Assembly (NCBI GenBank): GCA_002451275.1
Contig: DKBS01000029.1
Coordinates: 1,152 to 22,608, forward strand
DNA: 21,457 nt
Direction of reading: 5' to 3'
DNA from: Planctomycetaceae bacterium UBA6894
GTDB lineage: Bacteria; Planctomycetota; Planctomycetia; Gemmatales; Gemmataceae
Below, piece after piece: positions 1 to 8,089 of this stretch. Both the position numbers and the translations under genes were made by a program. Under the pieces are notes generated by a model. That model searched no databases, had not been told where the DNA came from, and saw only the letters and a list, made by a program, of their open reading frames with translations. The number at the start of each line of letters is the position of its first letter. Positions within the stretch are counted from its first letter, which is position 1.

Positions 1-1
1 G

Positions 2-208
2 GTCCACAAGCCCCGCTGGCGGGAGGTTTGGTTTCCCGATGCCTTTGCCGGCCCCATGGCAGAACTGCTTTGGCAGTTGCGTGGCGGCCCCGTGGCTGAA
101 CTTTCGGGCCGGGACAACCTGGAGACCATCGCCCTCTGCGAGGCGGTGCTACAAGCGGGTAAAACCCGGCAACCAACGCGGGTGTCAGACTTTCTGCCCC
201 CGAATTGA
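2..208 (+). CDS. Gfo/Idh/MocA-type oxidoreductase, C-terminal fragment
   Basis: This is the last 68 codons of a gene that enters from the left edge. The reading frame is open from base 2 to a TGA at 206-208. The tail carries WFPDAFAGPMAELL, then SGRDNLETIALCEAV. That is the usual ending of Gfo/Idh/MocA NAD(P)-dependent sugar or inositol dehydrogenase-like proteins, where the segment after the C-terminal sheet reads GRDNL followed by a helix with a conserved CEA. The NAD-binding Rossmann half lies outside the window, so substrate and cofactor cannot be judged. The stop lies 14 bases before the chosen priA start, so the two may be co-transcribed. The family call rests on a short motif and is moderately secure. 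Confidence 0.6.
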   Translation, partial: VHKPRWREVWFPDAFAGPMAELLWQLRGGPVAELSGRDNLETIALCEAVLQAGKTRQPTRVSDFLPPN

Positions 209-222
209 GACCCCCACATCCC

Positions 223-2535
223 ATGTCGTTCGCCGGCCTTTTCCCAGAGGATCCGCCGCCGCCCGAGAAGTCTCCCGGCGAGGGCTTCCACCTTTTCGCC
301 CAGGTGGTGTTCGACCGACCACTGGAAGTGCCCTACACCTACGCGGTGCCACCGGCACTGGAGGGGGTGATACGCAGGGGGGCCCGCGTAACAGCCCCCT
401 TGGGCCGGGGGGACAAGCGTGTGCCCGGCTGGTGCGTGGAACTGACCACCGACAGGCCCGACAGGCCGGTGAAGGCGCTGGAAATTGTGCTCGATCCAGA
501 ACCCCTGGTGGACGACCACCTGCTGGAATTGACCCGATGGATGGCCGATTATTACCTGTGCGGTTGGGGCCAGGCCCTTCAGGCGGTGGTGCCGGCCGGC
601 GTCCGGCGCGACAGCAAGGAACGGCAAACCATCTGGCTGCGGCTGCCCGCGGTCCCGGTCACGCATGACGAGGCTGGCAAACCGATCAAATTGACCGAAC
701 TCCAGCAGGCGGTTATCGCGGCACTTGCCGGCCATCCAGAAGGAATCGAGCAACCCCGCTTGCTGGAGCATGCCAAGTGCACCTCGAGCGTTGTGGAAGG
801 GCTGGTGCGCAAGGGCGTGCTGGTGCGGGAGCGCAGTGCCGGCCGGCCCGACACCGGCGGCACCACCACGGTGTCCGCCATTGAACTGCCCCCCCTCACC
901 GATGATCAGCAATTGGCCCTGGATCGCCTGTTTCCGGTGATTGACCATCCTCGTTTCGCGCCACATCTGCTGTTTGGGGTGACGGGCAGCGGAAAGACAG
1001 AGGTTTACCTGCGGGCAATCGCGCGGGCGCTGGAACACGGCAAGCAGGCAATCGTGCTGGTGCCCGAGATCAGCCTCACGCCGCAGACCGAGTCGCGGTT
1101 CCGCGATCGGTTCGGCCTGGTGGCCGTGCTCCACAGCCATCAACAGGAAGCTGAACGACGCACCCGCTGGCGCGAGGTCGCCAGCGGCAAGGCGCGGGTG
1201 GTGATTGGGGCACGCAGCGCCATCTTCGCCCCCGCCCGCGACCTGGGCCTGATCGTGGTGGACGAGGAGCACGAACCCACCTTCAAACAGGAAACCGTTC
1301 CCCGGTACCACGCCCGGGATGTGGCCCTGATGCGCGCGCGGATGTTGAAAATTCCGGTGATTCTAGGCTCGGCCACGCCGTCCCTGGAAACTTACCACCT
1401 GGCGCGCAAGGGGGCCTGTTCACGCATCGACCTTCCCAACCGCGTGCTTGACAGGCCCATGCCACGCGTGGAGATTCTGGACCGTCGCATCCGTGAAAAG
1501 GTTGCCTCGCCCTCGCCGCACCTGCACGCCCGACTGGTTCAAGCGATCAAGAACACGCTCGGTGCCGGCAAGCAGGCGATTGTGCTGCTCAACCGGCGCG
1601 GGCACTCCCCGTTTGTGGTCTGCCCCGCCTGCGGCCAGGCGGCGATGTGCCGCTTCTGCGATCTGGCCCTGACCTTCCACAAGTCCAAAAACAAGCTAAT
1701 GTGCCACCACTGCGGCAACAACCAGGATCCGATCCTCACCTGCGCCTCATGCCAGCAACCGGCCATCCAGTACCAAGGGGTGGGCACTGAGAAACTGCAC
1801 GAGGAACTGGTCCGCCTGTTACCGGGCGCGGTGATCCGCCGCATGGACTCTGACACCATGGACAAGCCCGGCAGCCACCAGCAGGTTCTGGATGCCTTCC
1901 GCGCCGGACTGGTGCAGGTGCTTCTAGGCACGCAAATGATCGCCAAGGGACATGACTTCCCTGGCGTGACCCTGGTGGGTGTGGTGCAGGCCGACGCGGC
2001 GCTGCACTTCGCCGATTTCCGCGCAGCGGAGCGCACCTTCCAGTTGCTGGCGCAAGTGGCCGGACGCGCCGGTCGCGGCGCTGATCCGGGCAAGGTGCTG
2101 GTGCAGGCATACGATGCCGACCACCCGGCCATCGTGCTGGCCTCACGGCATGATTACGAGAATTTCGCCAAGGCGGAACTCGACCAGCGGAGTGTTTTGA
2201 GTTACCCGCCCTTCTCACGCATGGCCCGTATCATCTGGCGCTCAACCGACCCGACCGCCCTGGAGGACTATTCCAAGGCGGTGGTTGCAGCCGTGAAAGC
2301 GGCGCATGACCGCCATCGGGCGGCGGGGGGCGCCGAGCCAGTTGCGGATTGCAGGGTGCTGGGCCCCTCCGAGCCCCCTGTCGCCCGCCTGAAGGATTAT
2401 TTCCGCCGCCACGCGATGATTTTTTCGCCTTCTGCCCGGCACCTGCACACGGTGCTGCGTGAAGCAATCAGAACCGTAAGGCCCTCCTCGACGGTGGAAC
2501 AGGCGATTGATATCGATCCGGTGAGCATGCTGTAG
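223..2535 (+). CDS. priA: Primosomal protein N' (replication restart helicase PriA)
   Basis: PriA is the superfamily 2 DNA helicase that recognises stalled or collapsed forks and reloads the replicative helicase in the cytoplasm. The protein is 770 residues (E. coli 732). An N-terminal 3' DNA-binding domain (about 25-120) is followed by the helicase core. Visible motifs are Walker A GVTGSGKT at 252-259, the DEEH box at 347-350, and GTQMIAKGHDFP from 569 (motif V region) followed by a QVAGRAGR motif. Eight zinc-binding cysteines lie between the helicase lobes, in two CxxC-rich clusters from C467 to C510, as expected for PriA. I chose ATG 223. An in-frame TTG at 205 would add six residues and overlap the upstream stop. 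Neither start has a strong Shine-Dalgarno. It converges on selA with a 26-base gap. Confidence 0.95.
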   Translation: MSFAGLFPEDPPPPEKSPGEGFHLFAQVVFDRPLEVPYTYAVPPALEGVIRRGARVTAPLGRGDKRVPGWCVELTTDRPDRPVKALEIVLDPEPLVDDHLLELTRWMADYYLCGWGQALQAVVPAGVRRDSKERQTIWLRLPAVPVTHDEAGKPIKLTELQQAVIAALAGHPEGIEQPRLLEHAKCTSSVVEGLVRKGVLVRERSAGRPDTGGTTTVSAIELPPLTDDQQLALDRLFPVIDHPRFAPHLLFGVTGSGKTEVYLRAIARALEHGKQAIVLVPEISLTPQTESRFRDRFGLVAVLHSHQQEAERRTRWREVASGKARVVIGARSAIFAPARDLGLIVVDEEHEPTFKQETVPRYHARDVALMRARMLKIPVILGSATPSLETYHLARKGACSRIDLPNRVLDRPMPRVEILDRRIREKVASPSPHLHARLVQAIKNTLGAGKQAIVLLNRRGHSPFVVCPACGQAAMCRFCDLALTFHKSKNKLMCHHCGNNQDPILTCASCQQPAIQYQGVGTEKLHEELVRLLPGAVIRRMDSDTMDKPGSHQQVLDAFRAGLVQVLLGTQMIAKGHDFPGVTLVGVVQADAALHFADFRAAERTFQLLAQVAGRAGRGADPGKVLVQAYDADHPAIVLASRHDYENFAKAELDQRSVLSYPPFSRMARIIWRSTDPTALEDYSKAVVAAVKAAHDRHRAAGGAEPVADCRVLGPSEPPVARLKDYFRRHAMIFSPSARHLHTVLREAIRTVRPSSTVEQAIDIDPVSML

Positions 2536-2561
2536 AACCCAGGCTGTAGTCCCCACTGGGA

Positions 2562-4004
2562 TCAGTCATTCGCCAGGGCTTTTTTCACGCCTGCCAAAAA
2601 CCCGGCTTCCTCGGAAGGGGACACGGTGCGGGGATCGAGCAGGACGCGGCCATCCTGGACCCGGGCGATGATGGGAGGCGACTGGCGGCGGAGTGCCGCG
2701 GCCAAATGGTCATCGGATTGGAACTCGGCCCGCAGTGCCACCACCCAGGTGGGCTGGTCCCGGCCAGGGAGTGACCCGCCGCCCACCGGTGACTGGTCGG
2801 CCACCACCTCGATGAATTCCAAACCCGGGCTGCCCTCCAGCAAACTGGCCCAAACCCTGGCGCGGCGGTTCAGGTCTTCACTGGAAACTCCCAGCATCGC
2901 CAAGGCGGGGATTTCTTTCCAGGCCCTTTCGGGATCAAGGTGCAGCCTCAACGTGGCCTCCAATGCCGCCAGCGTCATCTTGTCCAGCCGCAAGGCGCGG
3001 AAAAGCGGATCCTTTTCCACCCTACGCATCAAATCAGCCTGACCGGCGATCAGGCCCGCCTGCGGACCTCCCAACAATTTGTCCCCACTCATCAGGGTCA
3101 CATGCGCGCCAGCCAGCAATCCGGCCCGGGGGTCGGGTTCGGTCTCAAAACCCGGTTTACCCGCTGTCTGTACCGCGCCACTGCCCACATCATCAATGAA
3201 CAGCACACCCCGCTCACTTGCCAGTTTTGCGAGAGGCTCGGGCCCGGGCGCCTCGGTGTGACCGGTAATGCGGTAGTTGGCGGTGTGAACGCGCAAAAGC
3301 GCAGCGGTATCCGGAGTGATGGCGCCGGCATAATCCTCGACGCGGGTGATATTGGTGGACCCAACTTCCACCAGACGCACGCCAGCCACCTTGAAGATTT
3401 CGGGCAGGCGGAAACTACCGCCAATTTCCACCAACTGGCCGCGACTGACCACCACCTCACGCCCTGCGCACAAGGCCCGAAGCACCAGCACTGTTGCCCC
3501 CGCACAGTTGTTAACCGCCGTTCCGGCTTCGGCACCCAACAGCCGGCTCACCAAAGGGCCCACGCCACCCAGTCGCCTGCCGCGTCTGCCAGTTTCCAGA
3601 TCGAATTCGAGATTGCTGTAACGGGCCACGGCTACAGCGGCGTCGATGGCCGCCTGCGCCAAGGGAGCCCGACCGAGGTTGGTGTGCAAAACGATGCCGG
3701 TGGCGTTGATCACACCCTGATGGAAAGGGCGGTGCCCGCGCCGGGCCACAGCCAATGCCTCCTCGGCCAACCGGTTCACGCAAGGGGTTGCCGTTTCGCC
3801 GGCGAGGATGCGGGCGCGGACACTCTCCAGAATTTGGCGGGCAGAATCGGCCATAACCGAAGGGGCTATCGCCTCCCCCTCGCGGATGACCGAAAGACGA
3901 TCGAGTATGAGGTGGATAGCCGGCAGCGCGCGAAGAGCCTGACGCCCCTCCGCGCTCAGCCCCGCGCCACCGGGCTTTCCGTGTTGCTGTTCTGTGCCGG
4001 CCAC
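2562..4004 (-). CDS. selA: L-seryl-tRNA(Sec) selenium transferase
   Basis: SelA is a PLP enzyme that converts seryl-tRNA(Sec) to selenocysteinyl-tRNA(Sec) using selenophosphate. The protein is 480 residues, slightly longer than E. coli SelA (463). The N-terminal helix segment contains ALPAI, typical of the family. INATGIVLHTNLGRAP and NNCAGATVLVL are recognisable SelA core motifs. The PLP lysine is K309 in SGDKLLGGPQAG, and the C-terminal domain contains PPIIARVQDGRVLLDPRT. The start is a GTG at 4004 with a GAGGGGG Shine-Dalgarno a few bases upstream. No ATG occurs before the conserved N-terminal segment. It begins inside the 3' end of selB (49-base overlap), so the two are almost certainly translationally coupled. 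It depends on SelD and tRNA-Sec, neither of which is in this window. Confidence 0.95.
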   Translation of the reverse strand: MAGTEQQHGKPGGAGLSAEGRQALRALPAIHLILDRLSVIREGEAIAPSVMADSARQILESVRARILAGETATPCVNRLAEEALAVARRGHRPFHQGVINATGIVLHTNLGRAPLAQAAIDAAVAVARYSNLEFDLETGRRGRRLGGVGPLVSRLLGAEAGTAVNNCAGATVLVLRALCAGREVVVSRGQLVEIGGSFRLPEIFKVAGVRLVEVGSTNITRVEDYAGAITPDTAALLRVHTANYRITGHTEAPGPEPLAKLASERGVLFIDDVGSGAVQTAGKPGFETEPDPRAGLLAGAHVTLMSGDKLLGGPQAGLIAGQADLMRRVEKDPLFRALRLDKMTLAALEATLRLHLDPERAWKEIPALAMLGVSSEDLNRRARVWASLLEGSPGLEFIEVVADQSPVGGGSLPGRDQPTWVVALRAEFQSDDHLAAALRRQSPPIIARVQDGRVLLDPRTVSPSEEAGFLAGVKKALAND

Positions 4005-5962
4005 CGCAAGTCCCCCTCACGCCGCGTGATGCCCACACGGTCCAGATATTCGCACAAAGGCACCGCGTATTTTCGTGTGGTGCCCAGCAGGTCCCGGATC
4101 TCCGCCACGGTCAGACCAGGCTGGCCAGCCTCCACGCGGCGGGTCAGTTCAACTGTCACCTTCTCACGCATGGTCCGCTCGTGCTGGCTGGCCAGGTACA
4201 GGCCATCCTGCACCTTCACCAGAGCCGCCTCGGCCTCGCACACAGCGAAAAGCTCATCCAGACTGCCGGCATTTTGCCCTGCGGCTGACACAAAGGAAGC
4301 CTTTTCGGGCGGCTGAAAGCCTGCCTGACGGTGGCCTTCGAGGATTTGCTCCTTCAATCGACGTTGGCTTGCGGTGAGGCGCGGCTTGAAATCGGCACGT
4401 CCCACCCTACCCTGGGGGCCCACCACCACTTTGCGCTTGATGAGACGGTCCAGCACACCGGCTGCCAGTCCGGGATCATCCAGCCAACCCAATTGGGCCT
4501 CCACCTTCTGACGCTCATGGTGGCTCAGAAGAGGCTCGCGGTCGTGCAAGCGGTTGAGCGCCTCCAACAACATGCCTTCCAGCTCTTCCACGCGCGCGGT
4601 TTCCAGGAGCCGCCTGCGTGTGCCGCCCACCGAAACCTCCAACAGGCTACCATCGCTCAGGCCCTGGCTGGTCCAACCTTCGGCGTCTTCCAAAGTCCAG
4701 CCGGCTTCCCGCACCAGGTCCGCCGCGCCCAGACCGGCAAAACCGGAAAACCAGGCGACCACCCTAGCCCTGCCCAGGCGGTCACCGGTGGCCAGTTGCT
4801 CCAGATGTTCCAGATCAGCAACATGACGGCGGCGCAGTTTACGGCCAGTGGCCTGAATCACCCGGCCACCCCCCAGGGTCTGCTGGGCCGATGCCTGCCG
4901 CACCACAAGAGGCTGGCCCCACACGGCCAGCGTCGGCTCTTCCAGAAACAGTTGGGCCAACCCTTCCTCACCGGGAGCGAGCTTGTCTGAGTCAAGGAGC
5001 GAGACCGATGCCATGGTTTCAAGGGTGCCCAAATGCACCCGAACCTGCTGGCGGTGGCGCAAGGTTTTGGCCGCAGGCAACAGGCGCAGCTTTGTCGCCA
5101 GCACCCGCGTGGGCTGCAGAATGCCTGGCGTGGCCAGTTCCTGCCCCCGACTCACATCTTCGTGCTTCACGCCGGCCAGGTTGATGGCCGCCCGCATCCC
5201 GGCACTGACCGATTCGACGGATTCGCCATGCCTCCTCAATCCCCGCACGCGCACCCGTTCCCCCCGCGGCAGCCAGTCAATCTCGTCACCGACCTTCAGC
5301 CGGCCGGCCAACACGGTGCCAGTAACCACCGTGCCGTGGCCCTGCATCACAAAAGATCGGTCGATTCCCATCCGAAACCAACCGGCATCGCGTGGCCGTG
5401 GCCGGGACAGGCATTGGATGGCGGCGGCCTTCAGCCCCTGGCGCAGTTCAGGAATGCCCACGCCAGTAGATGCCGACGTTTGGATGATGGGAGCGTTTTC
5501 CAGAAAGGTACCGTTGACCAGTTCCCGGACTTCCAGTTCCACCACCTCGCGAGTTGTTTCATCGACCAAATCGCATTTAGTGAGGGCGATCAGGCCATGC
5601 TCAAGGCCCAGAAGACGCAAAATCTCAAGGTGCTCGCGGGTTTGCGGCATGATGCTGTCGTCGGCTGCCACCACCAGCATGGCCAAGTCGAAACCGGTGG
5701 CCCCGGCCAGCATATTTCGGACAAAACGCTCATGACCTGGCACATCGACCACTCCAACTCGATAGGGAGGGATGTCGAGATGCGCAAAACCGATATCGAT
5801 GGTGATACCGCGGGCCTTTTCCTCAGGCAATCGATCGCAATCAACCCCGGTGAGGGCCCGGACCAGCGAGGTTTTACCATGATCGATGTGCCCCGCCGTT
5901 CCCAGGATGAGTGGAGCGGATTCGGGGGGTGACGGGATCAGGTTTTCACTGTCGGTGGCCAT
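3956..5962 (-). CDS. selB: Selenocysteine-specific elongation factor SelB
   Basis: SelB is the EF-Tu-like GTPase that delivers Sec-tRNA to UGA codons followed by a SECIS hairpin. The protein is 668 residues (E. coli 614). GTPase motifs are in order: G1 GHIDHGKT at 24-31, RGITIDIGF in switch I (51-59), G3 DVPGHE at 73-78, and G4 TKCD at 128-131. EF-Tu-like domains 2 and 3 follow, then the winged-helix region that reads mRNA. The last winged helix (about 617-656) has RDLLGTTRKYAVPLCEYLDR and ends TRREGD, which matches the SECIS-binding domain. An N-terminal extension of about 17 residues precedes the first strand. It is the first gene of a selB-selA operon and is divergent from the SIS gene across 112 bases. 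Confidence 0.95.
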   Translation of the reverse strand: MATDSENLIPSPPESAPLILGTAGHIDHGKTSLVRALTGVDCDRLPEEKARGITIDIGFAHLDIPPYRVGVVDVPGHERFVRNMLAGATGFDLAMLVVAADDSIMPQTREHLEILRLLGLEHGLIALTKCDLVDETTREVVELEVRELVNGTFLENAPIIQTSASTGVGIPELRQGLKAAAIQCLSRPRPRDAGWFRMGIDRSFVMQGHGTVVTGTVLAGRLKVGDEIDWLPRGERVRVRGLRRHGESVESVSAGMRAAINLAGVKHEDVSRGQELATPGILQPTRVLATKLRLLPAAKTLRHRQQVRVHLGTLETMASVSLLDSDKLAPGEEGLAQLFLEEPTLAVWGQPLVVRQASAQQTLGGGRVIQATGRKLRRRHVADLEHLEQLATGDRLGRARVVAWFSGFAGLGAADLVREAGWTLEDAEGWTSQGLSDGSLLEVSVGGTRRRLLETARVEELEGMLLEALNRLHDREPLLSHHERQKVEAQLGWLDDPGLAAGVLDRLIKRKVVVGPQGRVGRADFKPRLTASQRRLKEQILEGHRQAGFQPPEKASFVSAAGQNAGSLDELFAVCEAEAALVKVQDGLYLASQHERTMREKVTVELTRRVEAGQPGLTVAEIRDLLGTTRKYAVPLCEYLDRVGITRREGDLRWPAQNSNTESPVARG

Positions 5963-6074
5963 GCTCTTTAGTGTACCCTAACGATGGTGACCTGACGGGT
6001 TCAAAACCGTTGGAAAACCGATGTTTTTGACCGTGGTCGCACAGGTGATATCCAGCTCAAACAGGTGAAAACTG

Positions 6075-6707
6075 ATGATCGGCGCACGGATGACAGCCCG
6101 GCAATTCGTTGAACGGTCGGCGCAGGAAGTGTTGCGGATGGACCATGCGGCCCTCGAGCGCCTGGCCGATGGCATTGTGCAGCGATACCGGGCCGATGGC
6201 ACGGTGTTCATTATTGGCAACGGCGGAAGCGCATCCACCGCCTCGCACGCCTGCGAGGATTTCGGCAAAGGTTCGTTGCGCCGGGAAGATTTTGACAACG
6301 ATGCCAAGAAGCGGCTGCGCGTGATCTCGCTGGCCGACAGTCCCGCCTACCTTCTGGCCTGGGGCAACGATGAGGGGTTTGACCGTGTTTTCCTTGAGCA
6401 ACTGAAGAACCTCGCCCGCCCAGGCGATCTTTTGATCGCCATTTCAGGCTCAGGGAACAGCCCCAATGTGCTGCGGGCCGTGGAATGGGCCAACAAGCAG
6501 GGCGTGGGCACATTCGGCATGACCGGGTTCACCGGGGGCAAGCTGAAAAACTTGGCCAACGACTGTTTTCATGTGGATCTGAACGACATGGGATTGGTGG
6601 AATCCATCCATCTTGTTGGCATCCACTGGATCGTGGACGAACTCCACCGGCAGATCGGTCACAATGGCGCGCCGCGTGAAAGCATCAAGACGCCCGGCTG
6701 CGAATAA
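6075..6707 (+). CDS. SIS-domain sugar-phosphate isomerase-like protein (GmhA-related)
   Basis: This 210-residue protein is a single SIS domain that most resembles the phosphoheptose isomerase (GmhA) group, which converts sedoheptulose 7-phosphate for heptose synthesis. Visible features are IIGNGGSAS at 46-54 (phosphate binding), ISGSGNSPNV in the second half of the fold, and the C-terminal helix VESIHLVGIHWIVDEL. By alignment to E. coli GmhA, the four metal-site positions H61, E65, Q172 and H180 correspond here to H58, D62, E176 and H184. All are potential ligands, but two are substituted. A short insertion lies after the first helix, around LRREDFDNDAKKR. An AGGTGA Shine-Dalgarno at 6063-6068 supports ATG 6075; ATG 6090 is the alternative. 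The neighbours give no heptose pathway context, so the substrate is open. Confidence 0.8.
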   Translation: MIGARMTARQFVERSAQEVLRMDHAALERLADGIVQRYRADGTVFIIGNGGSASTASHACEDFGKGSLRREDFDNDAKKRLRVISLADSPAYLLAWGNDEGFDRVFLEQLKNLARPGDLLIAISGSGNSPNVLRAVEWANKQGVGTFGMTGFTGGKLKNLANDCFHVDLNDMGLVESIHLVGIHWIVDELHRQIGHNGAPRESIKTPGCE

Positions 6708-6762
6708 AAGCCTTCCCACCCTTCTGGGCAGGACATGATTGGGAAAAATGAAATTCCTTGAA

Positions 6763-6783
6763 GGGTCCGGCCATGCCGGGCCC
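6763..6783. other. GC-rich hairpin between the SIS gene and carA
   Basis: The arms GGGTCCGGC and GCCGGGCCC pair over nine positions with one G-U and a three-base CAT loop. The only T-rich stretch after it is a weak GCTTTCG. It could terminate the SIS transcript or form part of the carA leader, since it lies 89 bases before the carA start. There is no strong U-tract, so I do not call it a proven terminator. Confidence 0.5.
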
Positions 6784-6871
6784 GCTTTCGTAAACTGATC
6801 TTGTTTGGGAAAATGCTGGAAAAACGGGGTTTGGTGAGCGGACGCACGGGTATTCAGACCAGGAGATTGGG

Positions 6872-8005
6872 ATGCGGGCCTATTTGGCGCTGGAGGATGG
6901 GACGGTTTATGAGGGCAAGGGCTTCGGCGCCGAGGGGGAAACCTCCGGCGAAGTGGTCTTCAACACCAGCCTGACCGGCTACCAGGAGGCGCTGACCGAC
7001 CCTTCCTACACGGGTCAGATTCTGACCATGACCTACACCCAGATCGGCAACTACGGCGTCAACCCCGACGACGTGGAAAGTCAGGGAGTGCAGGTGAAAG
7101 GGTTCCTCATCCGCGAACTGAGCCCCCTGGTCAGCAACTTTCGCTCCACCGAGGACCTGAGCCATTACCTGAAGCGGCACAAAGTGCTGGGGATGGAAGG
7201 TTTCGACACCCGGGCCTTGGTCCGCAAGCTGCGCATCCAGGGCGCCATGCGCGGCGTGTTGACCACCAAAGAGGCTCCTGCGGCCGAGTTGGTTGCCAAA
7301 GCCAGGGCTATCCCCAAGATGACCGGCCAGGATCTGGTGCGTGATGTCACCCCCAAGCAGGCCTCTGCCTGGACCGAGGGGTTCACCCACCCGCTGACGC
7401 ATTACCTGTCAGCCCGCAAGTCGACGCACAAGGTCGTGGCGATTGATTTCGGCATGAAGCGCAACATTCCCAAATGCCTCACCCAGGTGGGCTGTGATGT
7501 GACCGTGGTACCGGGCACAAGCACCGCAGCCGAGGTGCTTGCGCTGAAGCCGGAGGGCATTTTCCTTTCCAATGGCCCGGGCGACCCTGCTGCCGTCACC
7601 TATGCGGTGGAAACCATCAAGGGTCTTTTGGGCAAGGCCCCCATCTTCGGTATCTGTTTGGGCCACCAGTTGCTGGCGCTGGCCTTGGGCGCCAAAACCT
7701 TCAAGTTGAAATTCGGCCACCGCGGCTCCAACCAACCGGTTCGCAATGAGAACACCGGCCGGGTGGAGATCACCTGCCAAAACCACGGTTTCGCGGTGGA
7801 CAAGGATTCCCTTCCCCAAGGGGTGGAAGTGACCCATTTGAACCTGAACGACAACACCGTGGAAGGTATCAGGCACCCGGGGCACAAAGCCTTCAGCGTG
7901 CAGTACCACCCCGAAGCATCCGCCGGCCCGCACGACTCCAGCTATCTGTTCGAGGATTTCGTGCGCCTGATTGAAACGGGCGAGATGGTCAAGAAAAAGA
8001 TCTGA
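6872..8005 (+). CDS. carA: Carbamoyl-phosphate synthase small subunit (glutaminase)
   Basis: CarA hydrolyses glutamine and channels ammonia to the large subunit CarB for carbamoyl phosphate, feeding pyrimidine and arginine synthesis. The 377-residue length is normal. The N-terminal domain shows LEDGTVYEGKGFGA and FNTSLTGYQEALTDPSY, both diagnostic. The class I glutamine amidotransferase domain contains FLSNGPGDP. Its nucleophile is C262 in FGICLGHQLLALALG. It also has the GHRGSNQPV segment and the H346/E348 pair in QYHPEAS. A clear AGGAG lies just upstream of ATG 6872. carB is not adjacent: the next gene lies on the opposite strand, so the two subunits are encoded apart here. A GC-rich hairpin lies in the 164-base upstream gap. 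Confidence 0.96.
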   Translation: MRAYLALEDGTVYEGKGFGAEGETSGEVVFNTSLTGYQEALTDPSYTGQILTMTYTQIGNYGVNPDDVESQGVQVKGFLIRELSPLVSNFRSTEDLSHYLKRHKVLGMEGFDTRALVRKLRIQGAMRGVLTTKEAPAAELVAKARAIPKMTGQDLVRDVTPKQASAWTEGFTHPLTHYLSARKSTHKVVAIDFGMKRNIPKCLTQVGCDVTVVPGTSTAAEVLALKPEGIFLSNGPGDPAAVTYAVETIKGLLGKAPIFGICLGHQLLALALGAKTFKLKFGHRGSNQPVRNENTGRVEITCQNHGFAVDKDSLPQGVEVTHLNLNDNTVEGIRHPGHKAFSVQYHPEASAGPHDSSYLFEDFVRLIETGEMVKKKI

Positions 8006-8089
8006 GAACAGCCCCCAACAGTAGCTGAAGCCCTGGGAGGACCAGCCATCCGCCAAGGGCAAACTCCATGAACCAGTTCCTGGCTCCTC

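Noticed and set aside
2536..2561. CCCAG and CTGGG arms between priA and selA as a terminator
   Set aside because: Only five pairs with a 13-base loop and no T-tract on either strand.
5994..6011. A tRNA T-arm-like GGTTCAAAACC in the selB/SIS gap, tempting as tRNA-Sec beside selB
   Set aside because: The loop is eight bases rather than seven. No acceptor stem, anticodon arm or long variable arm can be drawn around it in the 112-base gap.
8006..8089. Imperfect hairpins (around GAACCAG/CTGGCTC) between carA and the DUF3501 gene
   Set aside because: The stem has a mismatch and neither side is followed by a T-rich run, so a terminator cannot be supported.
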